A DNA stretch of 64,000 bases from NCBI GenBank assembly GCA_025618425.1, contig CM046839.1, positions 5,840,858 through 5,904,857 of the forward strand, written 5' to 3'. This DNA is from Heliocidaris tuberculata (lineage: Eukaryota > Echinodermata > Echinoidea > Camarodonta > Echinometridae). The position numbers and the translations under genes are program-made. The notes beneath the pieces are model-generated. The model saw only the letters and a program-made list of their open reading frames with translations. It made no database searches and was not told where the DNA came from. This document shows, piece after piece, positions 36,101 to 50,100 of this stretch (positions are counted from its first letter, which is position 1; each line of letters starts with the position of its first letter).

Positions 36101-39100
36101 TCTAAATTTTGACCATCATCCGAAATTGAAAGCTTGTTTCATTTGTAAACTTACTGTAAAAGTGTGCAATATAGTTCAATATACTGAAATTTTAGATAGA
36201 GAGCAATTTTACAATTAATACCTGCTCTATGTACCAATATTGAATATTGTTAACCCATTTTCAAAATGTGCAAAATGTATTTTCATTAGTTTTCAAGAGC
36301 CAACCGTGCTGTCCATATCAGAGGATCCCACCCAGCCACATGCCCTGTTAACTAGGTCAGAGGTCAGATTGCTTTCTATCAATATGGAACAAGAATCCGT
36401 AGTCAACAAGGTAAATTGACTAAAAGTAGCTTTAAGATTTTTTTTTCTTAAACTTGTTTTTTTGTTGGTCACACCCACTGTATAAAAAGAAAGAAAGAGG
36501 GGGGGGAAAAAAAGAAATCTGTGACAAAATTTTGTGATTTTATATCACAAGGCAGAGTTTCTACATGTAAAGGTTTTTCAAAAATATAGTTTTCAGAATA
36601 TTTTGCTCAGTGAATGTTTTCTTTGTGATATTGCTGCCCACAACATTTGTAGGTAAATTTTATCTTTTATAATTTTGAATATTCTTCATCTACACAACTT
36701 CCCTGATACTTCGGGTACCTGGGCACAATGTATTTCCCATTGATATCTTTACTCTGCATTCTGCAGCTGTTGAGAAACATGCTATTATATTCATCTTTGT
36801 CTACATATACTTTTAATCAATGAATTAAATTTAATATATAAATTTTGGTTTATTGAGAATACCTAATCAAACAGACTGGTGTATCTCATTTCAGATGATG
36901 GTTTACAAGTCTGCTGCTGTGAGTGAGGCATTGTGCCATCTCAACAACTGGGATCACTGCTCCATTCCTATTCATGCTTTGGAGATTGGACTCAAACACA
37001 GGCAGCTGGACACCATAGCTTTCTTCCTGAAGAGCAGAGAGAACAGTGGGTTTCTTAAATCTTTACTTGAGTAGCCCATAAAAATCAGTAAATGAAGTTC
37101 AACTTGTCATAACCATTGAAGAAATAGAAAAGTATGTTCACATTATGAATGTATACCATAGGATGAAAGCTGGTAGGACCCTTCAGCCTCACTTATTTTT
37201 TATAAGTGCTTTTATCCCTTTCCCCATAAGGTCATCCAGAATTGTCTGTATAAGATACACAGAATAGTTGAGCACATTGTGTGGCAGCAAATGAGAAAGG
37301 AAGAAGCCTTTTCAAAAATAAAGTGCTTACCAACCCTTCCGACCTCCCAAAGATTGAGGAGAGGACTACGGCTGCACCATGAAGAATGGATCATAACAAG
37401 GAATTATAGATTGATTAGCAGGCCTGCAATTGAATTTGTTCAGATATTTGTGCTTATGAGTGATAGGGTAGAGGAATGTGTAATTGAATTCTGAAAAGGG
37501 CACAGAATATCAGTCATTTTTAAACTTTGTCCTGTAACAAACATTTTATTGATGCATCAAGTGAAATAGAATTACTTCCTTCTTTATTTCTTTCAGTGTT
37601 CAGATTGAAGCAGCAAACTGCCCCTGTTGCCATGACGGCCTTGCATGGTAGTGATCGCCCCTCATCCAATGATGCTACACAGCTCTGGTTAGCCATGGAT
37701 CTCCTCTGCCTTGCCATCGCTGATAACATCAAGGAGATGCAATCCAAGCAGTATGCCCTCCAGGTCTTGAATCTTGCTCTTAATCACCTCAACAAGCTCA
37801 TCCACAATGCCACAGACTCCCTGGAACATGTCTGTACCTCGTCGTCGTCCAAGAGAAGCACTCCAACAACCGCATCTTCTGGTACCGGCCCCTCATCATC
37901 ATCTTCATCCTCCTCATCAGACCGGCCCCAGACTGCACCAAAGGCAGCATCAGTTGTGGTCATGACTGAGGGGTTTGAAGGAACCAACCATGACCTGGAG
38001 GACATCCTCAAGAAGTTGATTGGCTACACTGTCAAGCTTAGAGGTCACCTCAAGGGAGCACCAACATGGATGTTCTCTGATAAAGATGATACAGATTCAG
38101 GTAATCCATCATTGGCTGATGAACATTATTCTGAAAAAAGGCGATACCTTGCAATGTATCCCATATGACATCAGTTTTTCATCCATTCATTACATCCAAA
38201 AATGAAACAGTCTTGTGATATTACCATAGAATGATAATAGTGATCATAGCAGAAATAATAGTCAGTGGTTATATCAATTTTTTTTTTTTTTTAATATTTT
38301 GAAGAAATATATGGATAAAAAATCCTGTCATGTGGGACATATTGCATGGAATCACCCAGAGGCTACATTAATCAGCGACAACTGCATTGCCAATTTTACT
38401 ACATAAAGCTCTGTTGTAATGTAAAACAGCTGGCAATCATAATCATGGTTGCTTTATTTACGTTAGGAGTTTACAGCAATTTTAGAAAATGAGCTTTAAT
38501 CGTTGTATTGCTGAATTAGATGTAGCTTTGGCATGTTCAATTCCATCAAAGACTTTTCTTTTGTAATTTTGTGACTAAAATTCTTATACTCTAAAGGAAA
38601 GTCCAGGTATACATTATGTCATTACTTCATGTGTAATACATTTATGAATAATGACACCTGTATTATAGTCTTGATTAAAGTAAATTTTGTGTTTTCCTTT
38701 TTGTCCTTGCATGTTTATGTGTATGCAATCTTTTACCCACTTTTTCTTATTCCTCCTATATCTCATCTTATTCCTTGTAGATTTAAAAATTAAAACTATT
38801 CATGATAATTTAGTAGCATGTTTAAAACAAATATGAAATACGATGTAGACATTTTAAATTTAAATACATGTACATGTACATAAGGATTTCAGGTATGAAT
38901 TCTCAGTAAGAGAAACTAATCAATTTCATAATTTTAGGGCTTTATGTATTGTAATTCCATTTTGAAAATCTGAGCTGAAATTTGCGATATGATGAAAAAT
39001 GGTTAGGAATAGGGTTTCCAGTTTCAGTCATTGTACATATATTCATGATTTTCTTTTCTTGCATTGAGATCACCTTTGTGTGAAGTAGATTGACTAGCTC

Positions 39101-42100
39101 TGTATGAAGCATGTGTCATCCTGATTCCTTTGTTACCTTTGATATTCTCAACCCTGACATGCATGCAGGTGGTCTGTCTACTTCTGATACATACTACACA
39201 GGTACAGACAAGTCAGTGGTAGCTACAGTGCATGCTTGGAAATCTATGTCACCTCAGGTACAGTATAACCTTTAAGCATCGTCATAATGTTGTCAATTTC
39301 AAGTATCCTTTAGAGTATCCATTAGAATCTGGATAAAGTTAGAATTTTCATAGTAAAATATGTAGATAGATACAGATAGTTTCATATCACAAAATATACT
39401 TGTTATCAGGATTGAACCTGATGATAGTCTTCTGTCCTAATTAGGTTGAATTACCATCATTTTAAAATCAACATAACTTTTAAAACAGTACTGAAAGATT
39501 TTGAATCATTGTAAGATAATGCTGATTTTGTTCATGTGAGCATAGTAGATATTCCATGTAAGTGGCACAATTGAGAAGTAATGGAACCATTAAAACAAAA
39601 TTTAATCATGAGAACGTAAGAGTAAATGAAATTTTTCAACTTTTAATGTATCAAGTTATTGAAGTGGAAAAATCATTTGCTTTGAAGGCTAATTTCTCGA
39701 AAACTTGGTCCAAATGTCATAATTTTGTTTTCTATAACTGTTGGCTTCGATGATATTTTCCAATGACCTTTAAATGTTAACAGGAAATCATCCAAGCTGC
39801 CATCTTGAAATGCCAGATTCCCTTGGCCCAGGCATTCTTGAGGAAGCAGAATTACCATCTGCAACTTCAACAAACAGAAACACAACAAGCTCTCCCATCA
39901 TTAGAAGCTAAAGGGCTCCCTCTCCTGGTAGATAGCGGCCTTGCTCAGGTGTATTCCTCACTTCTGAATGCCGAGACAGAAACAGCTTACACAATGCTCC
40001 AAAACTTGGTAGGTTGGAAAATAAGTAAATAAAATAACACCTTTTTAGTGTGATATTTACTTTGTAATTCAACTGGAGTAAATGTTAATAATTGATCAGA
40101 CATCTATCATGAAATGCAATTTCTTATTATCCTAAACATATGAATTCATACACATGTATGCATGGATACATGAAGAATAAAGCTGAATATTTTTTTTTTT
40201 TTCAGACTTGAATGTCTTGTCAATCAAAATTCATTTTGTGTTGGAATATCAAGCTTTGAAACTGTCTGAGGCATATCGAAAAGCCTTAAATGTTATAAAA
40301 TGTTCATATTAAAGCAAAACAGTACTAATGCTCTGTGTATTTCTGTATTTCTAGGGATTCAATGTTACAGATGAAATCAAGAAGATCTGCCTATACACTG
40401 CAAACACAGGACTGAGAGACTTCTTGGTAAGTTTCCCCACAAACCAGTGTTGTAGTCAAGACCTGGGGCCTCAAGACCATGACCATGACCAGGAGGAAAG
40501 AATTTGTTTATTACATTCATTTAGCATTAGGTCTCATGGTCAAGACCAAGACTGAGACCAAGACTGGTCTTGCTACATCAATCTCACAAACTAGAGTAAT
40601 TCAGAATTGGAAATTTTTTGATGTGATCTCTTTCACTAAATTTCCACTTAGAATTTTGAATAGTTCATTATATTATTACATGAGTACATTATCAGATTTT
40701 TAGGATCAGAAAAGATGTGAAAGTTTTCTAAAGCGAATTCTTACAATGTATAGTTAAATTCTGTTGTATATTCTAAGCTAATAATATAATCATCTTAAAC
40801 TTCAGTATAATTTTTCAAAACTGAATGCAATTCAACCTACATTTATGTATAAAAATGAGCATTTCTTTTAATTTCATCTTTTGATAAATCCACAGATTTC
40901 TGAGCTCAACCAGTCCCAAGACTTGACCAAGGAGGAAGCCGAGATGGTCCATTTTGTCCAGCAGTTAGAACATCTCTACACCTGTCAATCATTTGAGAAG
41001 GCTAAGGCACTAGCTTCAGAAAAGAGCAAGAGGTATTGTACATAATGACAAGATTTAGTCATACTTATGTAGCTGATTATGAAAACCTTTTTTCTAGGCT
41101 GGTCATAACGATTATTATTTAGTAGTGTAATGCTGCTCTTCATGTTTTCATTTTCATCTTGATGACTATTATGATCATTGATGCATATTAGTTACGTTCA
41201 CACGATGGGAGCTAAACTTTAAGTTTCGCTTGGTTTCAAAACTTTAAGTTAACTTGTAGTTAACTTGTAGTTTCAGCCCGTATGAACGGACTCGTGGTTT
41301 TGAAACTTTACAAGTTTACTTGTGGTTCTAGAACCACAAGCGAGCTTGTGGTTAAGGCCAAAACCATGAGTAGCGGGGGGTCCTCCATCGCAGTTACGGC
41401 CCATGTAAACGGAATAAACTTGAAGTTTCGCAAGCTTGTGGTTAAGGATGACTTCGCTGTTCATGTTAAATTTCTGGGTCATACCCTTCGTGCGAATTAT
41501 GAAGGCAGGATCTGTATGTGTACTGTACACACAATCGGTAGTATCTACTTCTGGGGTTAACCACAAAGATCGCTTGGCTTGTAGTTTCAGCTCATTGTTT
41601 CAGGCTCGTGTGAACCCTCTTTGCGGTTATGGAGTCGTGGTTTCGTTAACTTAAAGTTTCGCTAACTTAAAGTTTCTAAACCACAAGTCCCGTATGAACA
41701 TAGCCATTGTACATGTAGTTTTCACTTACCTTTTTGTCAAGTGTGCACGTACATATATGAAATGTAATAATCATTTAATTCTGTTAATGAAATTTATTAT
41801 AGTAGTGGGATAGTCTTACTGATAAATTTCACCACATAAATCTAAACATATCGAACTTGAATACAACGACCTACTGAATAACTATCCCCTAGACAATTTG
41901 CCCTCTCATGAAATCACCACCCTGAAACGTCCTACACATAACATGGTCGTTATGTATATGCTCATGGGAGTAGCTGGTTGTCTTTTTTATGACACGTTCC
42001 TTAGCTCTCTGTGCACTGTGTTTCTCTGCAAGTCTGCAGAATTGAAATATATCATTACTCCATTGTTATAGGCACAAAGGTGAGAGACAAGGAGAAGAGT

Positions 42101-42343
42101 GGCTCCCACCCAGTGACCAGGAAGCCAAACAGTATCTAGAAGATGTTGTAGTGAGAGGAGACATCATGGTGTCCAGTGAGCCAGCAAACTGTGAGAACTT
42201 CAGCTACGGCCATGTTGTCCTGGAGTGGGTCAGGAGCTGGAAGCAGGAGACGAGGGATAGGATCCTCCTGGAGAGACTCCTTGCATCAAGGAGCAAAGGT
42301 GGGTAACTCTCTCTATCTCTGTCTCTCTGTCTCTCTATCTCTG

Positions 42344-42374
<31 letters not shown>

Positions 42375-45300
42375 GCCCCTCTCTCTCTTTATCTCTCTCC
42401 ATCTCTCTCTCTTTATCTCTCTCCATCTCTGTCTCTTTCTGTCTCTTTCTCTCTCTATCTCTCTTTTTCTCCCTTTTTTTTTTATCTCTCTCTGTCTCTT
42501 TCTATTTTTAAAAATATCTTTCTGTGTCCTCCAGTCTGCCAAAAAATAACTGTACATGTACAAATTTCGATCAAATTTCAATCAATTTAGGTTAATGTAC
42601 AAAATTTTTGTCAAATGGGTAAATATACAAATCATTTCAAATGCAACATGAAAGAACACTTCACTGAAATACAAGATGAATGTTTCAAACAAACCCGACT
42701 ACATGTATATGTTTACATGGTATACATGTAAAGATACAAAGTCATAAAATAAAGAGAGACTGTATTTATATGTAAATATTCAAAGAGAGATGTTAAGAAA
42801 ATAAAAAAGGGAAGAGAGACATCGTGAGGAACTATTGTAAATCACATATCGAAAGCATTCTAATTAATCAATTGTCACAGATGTAAGTTTGTAGAACTTT
42901 AAATTTTAACAAGGGGAAAAGAAACATAGAGTGTTTTATATCAGGAGGATTGTTCTAATGTATAGCAGGAAGTAAAGCCATTTCTTTCAGTTTCATATGT
43001 TGGCTCTACCTTGATTGATCACATGACTGATGTGGATTGTGAAGAAAAGTACTTAAGGCTTTCATAAAAGCATTGTGATGGTTGTTAATTGGAGAAGAAG
43101 TCGCTCTTCAAAAGAATACCATGCGGATGTATTAAAGTCATTTTAGTACCTAATGATGAACTAGACATTAGACTGTGACTACAGAATTGAGATTGATGAA
43201 GGAAATTATCAGCTCCTGATTTTCTTTTGTTGCTTGTATAAGGTATGTGCATACATTTTGTAGGTGAGGATGAAAGGGGAAGTTACATACAGAACAAGGC
43301 ACAGTGAAATTCTTCAATATTTGATGAACCATGGTGAAGTTTGAATTTTGGTATATTCGCTTGATGCAATTTGGGTATTCCAATCTAGATCCAGCTTTAA
43401 TAACTAATAATTCTAATCACATTCTTTCTTTAATCTCTTTTTTTTTCAGATCCCTCCGTCAACTACAATCTCAGTGCAGATTCAGCTTGGTCCTATCTCA
43501 CTTCGCACCACCATTGGGATCAGCTAAAGCTCTGGATTAGATCAAGCTTAAGTCTTAATCCTGATCTCGCAACTTCACCAATTGAGTCAGTAAATCCTTG
43601 GCTACATGATCTGAAGTTAGTCCCTGGAGTTGTTCACAAGATGGAGTCATGCTTGCCAGACCTCAGAGAGAAAATCTTGGATGAATTAGCAAGGTTTGCA
43701 GTTCTTCTCACTCTTATGTTGTGATTAGATCTATTGAGTGATTCTGTAATTTCACCTAAATGAAATTACAGAAGCATACTCACTGCCGCAGGTTAAAAGT
43801 GTACTTCTATTTTGTATTTTAATTTCTTGATTGTTCGGAAGTATATTTACTGTAATTGTAAGTTTGTATTGTAATTTGGGATGTTTTATTTGTAAACCTA
43901 TCTCACTTCAGCCATCCGGGTGCAAAGATGTGTTCTAATAAACCTTGAATTGAATTGAATGGAATTGAATAATGTTGTACAGGATGTGGGACTCGTGTTA
44001 TTTGCTCATTTATACTTTTTATTCTAATTGTTAGATATGTAAGGAGACAGGAATAGATTTTTGTTTCATTTATATGGAGTCCCCATTTTAATGTGGGAGA
44101 GTGTCTTTTTTTCCCCATGAGGCCTGTTTAATGCACCCACTGCACTTTGTGAGTAGTCTGCAAGCACAGACCCTAATTTGACACTTTATTAGAAAATCAT
44201 TGTGTCTTGAGAGAAGCCTAACCCAGGTTCCTACTGGTCATGTCAGTAGTACAGGCATCAATCTCTACCAGTTGATAAAGCAACGGCCTCTACGTTTGAT
44301 GCCACGGTCGCCATGTTTGGGCTCGCAGAAAAACACAGCCGCTGTACTGTTTCAATACAATTTTGTGCACTGTGAAGTCTTTTCCACGAATTAACCACAA
44401 AATCAGGCATAACAAGTGTACCCTTACAAATTCTAAAGGCGATTTAATGTGACAATCAGTATAATGTCTTTTTAAAATACAAAATCAAATCACGTAACTT
44501 TTGAATATGAGTACACAGCAGACGATGTCCCACGCTATGCCCCAAGTGGTCCCACGTACTGTGTTTAAGTGTAGGGCTCTTAATTTTGGTTGTACTGTCG
44601 CATCAACTGCTCGCATAGAGCTGTGAGTTCGATGAGTACAGGGCCTATGGTAGTCTCAGCTCAGACACTCTGTTACATGTTTTGACTCACTAAGGATTTG
44701 TGCCTATAAACCACTCTGAGTGGAATGATTAGATGGTAGGAGCTTTAAGGGCTGGTCACATTTGTCCGATAACGATAACAATAGCGAGATTTTCAATTCA
44801 AGGGTACCAACCACCAAAATATATTTTGCTCTGTATGTTAGGGGGTTCGTGTCGTTATGCTATAAAATATTGACTTCAAATATTAATTCTATAAAGAGAT
44901 ATTGCAATTTATATTACACTCTCTATAAGCGTAAAACCGACTCGTGAGTAGACTACTGGACGCACCCGTACGCGCTCGCCAAGATAAGGGCTCGCACGGA
45001 ACTAAACTCGGAGTTCGGTTCTGCGCGAGCATTTTCATGTTATCCTTTTTTCCTTCATACTCCTTAACTGGTGGCCGATAGAATGTCAGATAAAGTTCTT
45101 TGAGGTTGATTTTATACTTTCTAGCTGTACACAAATTATTTTTTCAGGAGATTGGTACACTTTTAAGGTGCACCCTACAATGTTGTGTTTATGTGTGAGA
45201 ATGCTCGTGTATGTTAACAGTAGGGCAGCTCTACAGTGTACCTTTAATAAAAAATCTCGTTATCTTTATTTTGATCGGACAAATGGGACCAGCCCTTTAC

Positions 45301-47033
45301 TCACTCACTGCACCCCTTGGGCTTTACGATTTGGTATTTATTTTGCCAGTATCCATTTTCTTTGTCACATTTGTGTTGCTGCTCCCTGAAAACTGCAGGC
45401 ATGGGATATTCAGTTCTACTGAACTGGTGACATTTGACCTGTTGACAAGACGTCTGAGCAGCATGCAGCGGCTGTTCCATCATCCTCATCCTCTAGGTCA
45501 GAGGTCAGAGACGGCCTCTGTGGCGCCCTCTTTCAAGCAGTGGTTCCTAGACATGTGCATAGAGAAGCAACTGCCTGGACTTCTCTATACTTTCTTAGAT
45601 TTCTACAGGTACATGTATATACAGTAAACAAATCGTCTGTTTGGAGTCAAAAGGGTGTCAACTCTGCACAAATGATAGGACTTAATGCCCTTCTGACCCC
45701 GAACAGACGATATATGCATATTACTTTTAGACAGTTCAGTGCACATATTTACAATGCAAAATGAATGGAGTGGAGCTTTGCTTCTATCAGAACATTTTGT
45801 GGTTCAATTAGCCTTTGTTTTTTTATTTATTCATGTCTGTTCACGTCTTTTGTGCAAACATGTTAGCTTATGATAGGTAGATGATACGTGATGAAAATGT
45901 ATATCTTTGACAGTAAATACATGGTTTTATGTTATTTTATCTTTCTGTGCATACTTGATGCTGATAGCCTTATTTGCCAACATCCTGACAATGTTTGTGT
46001 CTGAAGTTTCTGTCAAAAACAGCTACAATACAGTGCCTACATGTGTGTGATCTTTCATCACAGACAGTTCAAACCTTGCAGAAAGATGACAAGGATTTTC
46101 ACGTCCAAGCTGTACAATTACTCTGCATCTCTCAGTGATGTGGTAGAGAATGAATGCAAATTGCCTGCATTATTGTTCAAAAATTGCCCTGGCTTGAGGA
46201 AACATTGAATGTCTCCTGTAGTCAGTCCGACTGTGTCTCATATTTGAATAAAATCAAGGTATTTCATCTTCTTTAACCTTTAGTCTTTGCCTGTCAGAGA
46301 ATGAAGTGATGAGTCTCCAGCTGCCCCTAGCACAGAGTCCCTGGCTTGAGATCATGCTACACTATAGATGGATTGGTAGACAGGTTTCTGGTAAGAAATC
46401 TTGCTATGACACGCTCTATACTTCTCAACATTGCAGCATGGACAGACTCAATGCATCTGACTTGTTTTGATCTGTTTTGAGAAATGATAATAATTATTCA
46501 TTTTGCCTCTCATGAAATGTTACTAAAACATAATGATGTGGAAGTTTGTGCAAGAGAATACACATGAAACAGGGAGTAGAGGAAATGGTTCAGCATGTTG
46601 GCCATTACTTTGAAATATTTGATGATTTTTCTCATTTTTAAAAATCTTGCGTGATTGTATTTGTATTGTATTTTGAGAGTCCACCTGTTACTGATGAATG
46701 TGCACTAATTTTCCTGATCTCTTGGTCTATCTTAGACCCATCTCTGGTCTTCCAGGCTAGTCTGTCTAATGCTAGGCTCTTGATGAAAGTCACTCAGCCT
46801 ACCGTATCAGGTCTCCTGGATGCAGGACATCCAATCATCGCCATAGCAACACTGCTCTATGCACCGGGATCCATTCCAGAGGTTGGTGGAGAAAGAAAGG
46901 AAGTGTAGATAATATGAGACAAAGGCAGACAGAAAGACATATAGAGAGAGGGAGACACAGCGAGAGAGAAAGGGGGGGGGGGGGGTGACAGAGATACAGA
47001 GAAAGGGGAGGGATAAAGAGAGGGACAGGGAGG

Positions 47034-47069
<36 letters not shown>

Positions 47070-47115
47070 AGGCAGAGACAGCCAGGCAGAGAGAAAGACA
47101 GACAGACAGACAGAG

Positions 47116-47156
<41 letters not shown>

Positions 47157-50100
47157 GGGACAGAAACAGACAGACACAGACAGAATAAGATGTAGAAAGT
47201 GTGTATGTGTGTGTGTGTGTGTGAGAGAGCGAGAGAGAGAGTGACGGATGAAGGGAAAGAGAAAGGAAAAGAGAAAAGTGGTGTATGAAAGGAAAAGAGA
47301 AAAGTGGTGTATGCAAGGAAAAGTACAGACAAAGAAATTTTGATAGAGGACGGGATGTAAAATAATTGGAAACTGGTGCACATGCATTTCATGATCTTTG
47401 ATATATCCAGCACCAAGTATTCTCAATTAGTACCCACCTCATTTACATGTATCTCATGCTTTTAAGGCTCTAACACCAGCTACCAATGAAGATGAGAAGC
47501 TATGGAAGCTAGATGCAGACAGACTGAAGCAAGCTCTGCGCCCCTATCCCAAGCTGCTATCTGCCATCTTCCCACCTTCTAGCGTGGATGGTATCAAGTC
47601 TCAAGACATCACGGTTTATGAACTCCTACAGGTAAAGCATTATTATCTACAAGCAATTCTTAATTCATTTTATGCTGAATTTATGTATAAACAGTATAAA
47701 GGTGATGAGGTGTGAAGGACATTTTTAGCTTTATGTATCAATCATTTCAGTAAATGGTAACTGGCTTTATCCTATATCCCGCAAGAACCAGACAGTACAT
47801 GTATTGGCCTAGGAGAATGAGAAAATTTAGTAGTGCTTAGGTTAATATCAAATAATGAATTTTTATTGAAAAGTAAAACAAGAAATCAGTCGTCATTTTG
47901 ACAGTAATCATGGAGCAAGTGAAAATGGAGCAATTATTATTCTGTATGTTGTTTGACCCTTCAGGGAAATTCCCCTCTTGACCCCGGGAAGTTATTCCTC
48001 TGGCAAACTACCAACAAGGTCATAAATCCAGAAGGTAAGATCTGGTCGGACATCTCAACAAAAACTCTATCCCTCCTCTTCTTTCTCTCCCTTTACTTCT
48101 ATTTACATGTATCAGTCTTGTTCCATCTGTAAAATTTTCTCTGCATGTTCAAATAAATTTTTTCTATCTTCTCATCCCCTTTCTCTTTGGTTTCTTTCAT
48201 CTCTATTGAATTGAATTGAATTTTTTTTTACATCATTGCATATGTAATGATAAGGCAATTCTCCCTATCGCATATAGCCGATATCAGCTCCCGATGCCGA
48301 TATCGGGGACAACGATGTTGGCACATATATTTCCAGTTCCAGTCTATAGCTATAGTGAGCATACACTGATATTTCCTTGCTTTTTTTGTGCGTGATTGTT
48401 CTGCTGAAAACACGTTTTGCATCTTCGGCTCAACATCCCACATTGGGTGGCTTCACAGAAGAATCCCATTTAAATATCAGCTGTATAAAAACACGATTAT
48501 TTGCTAGATTAGGAACAAAAGGGAGTTTTTGCTAGGCTGACCACGTCTTCTAACACATTTTCAATGACGCTCCGGCCGGACCCGGAAGCTCAGTTGCCAG
48601 CAATCACATGCCAAAAATTAGAGCGCCGCATGCGTTCGGATTCGGAGAGTTATATGCGATACGGACAATTAAATATGTCAGTAATTGTAGGAGTCAATCT
48701 GTCAAGGCTATGCTAATTTTACTAGCTCCTTTGGATGGGAAGTGATCAGGTAGCAACTTTGTAACAAAGAGATTTACCGTAGTGAAATATATCATATGTA
48801 GACTCCTTTGGTTAAATGTAACAGCTGCTTGGTTGCCAAGTTCGTAAAAGTCACCAATCATTCCAATTTCATTCCAAGGACTTTGTATCATTCCTATCGT
48901 TGCTTCCCCCACAATTTTGATTATACATTTACTTTTTCTTCCTCTGTTTCGCCTTTACCTTTAATTTTAAGATGCCACAAGTGAGATGCCATATTTCTCA
49001 GACCCAAGTCTGATAGAGCGCTACGCCTACACAGAGGCATTCAGCTACACGTACTACCTTAGACAAGGACGGCCATCTTTTGCCTACACCACATTCATCA
49101 CCAGTCTCTTACAAGATGGCATTGTTCTCACCAAGAAAATGTATGTTGTGTAATTCCTATTTTATGCAGATGAGTCTGAAACAAGTTTCATGGGCTTACC
49201 AATCACTAGCCTTTGGACAAGGCCTCGCGCGCTGCTTGTCTGCCGAGCAGGGTCTGAAAATAGACTAACGCAGTGTGCGTTTACAGCAGTGATCGCTGGA
49301 CTGAGCCGCGTCAGCGGCAAGGCCTTTGCTAACTTGCGGAGCTCATCATATATTTGCATATGTATGAGGGTCTTATACAGCAGCTAGTGACGATTGTGGC
49401 CAATCGTAATTGTTTTAGCCGCGGTGTTTTACATGGATTCGTTTATCAAATTATGGGGGAATTGGTATTTAAATGTACTAAATAATTAATATTTAGTTCA
49501 ATTTTCAATAAAACATGGATTTATTAAAAACAATAGAGTATTAAAGAAATGAGAGGTGAAATGATAACTTCAATGGACAGTGCAGTGCGAGTAGTTCCTC
49601 CCGCCGAACTCTGGGCAGTTTCGGTAGGAGACGCTGATGGGGATGGTGTGCTCGCAACGACTGTGGCCGTGCGCACGAAGAAGTCCTTGCACAGTGGAAT
49701 GGCTTGAAAAATTGCAGATTTGCCATAACCGGTTGGAAGATTAACAAATACATGTACATCTTCCCTTTCAATGCTGATCTTATAGCTTTTGATTGTAACT
49801 CCTTAAAAGATGAAAATTTCAACTTTTCAGCAGCATATTCAAGGCTCTTCGATAGGAGATCTTCTTCGAAGCTCACCATGTTCGTCGGGCAGAGATATGA
49901 TCGCTCAAAAATTTATTTATGAATATGTATGTTAATGAATATTCATAAAATTCTCTCGAATTGTCTACTCTGATTGGTGCATCAGATTGGAAGGGGTGGT
50001 TTGGCCGGCTTTCTGGGTAAGCTACTTGGCATCTAATTATCTACAGATTTGGGAGCGGAAATATAATACAAAACAAAAGAAATAAACTACAACAACCACT

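Noticed and set aside
42176..42581. Frames through the CT-rich tract after SPG11 exon 12
   Set aside because: Microsatellite translation; the real exon ends at 42298.
45211..45398. Apparent hydrophobic N-terminal extension of SPG11 exon 14
   Set aside because: The frame is open upstream by chance; a clear acceptor at 45398 and the phase from exon 13 place this in the intron.
46807..47426. Three overlapping minus-strand Ser/Leu-rich frames of 169-193 codons
   Set aside because: Low-complexity GA/GACA repeat on the opposite strand of SPG11 exon 16 and intron 16.
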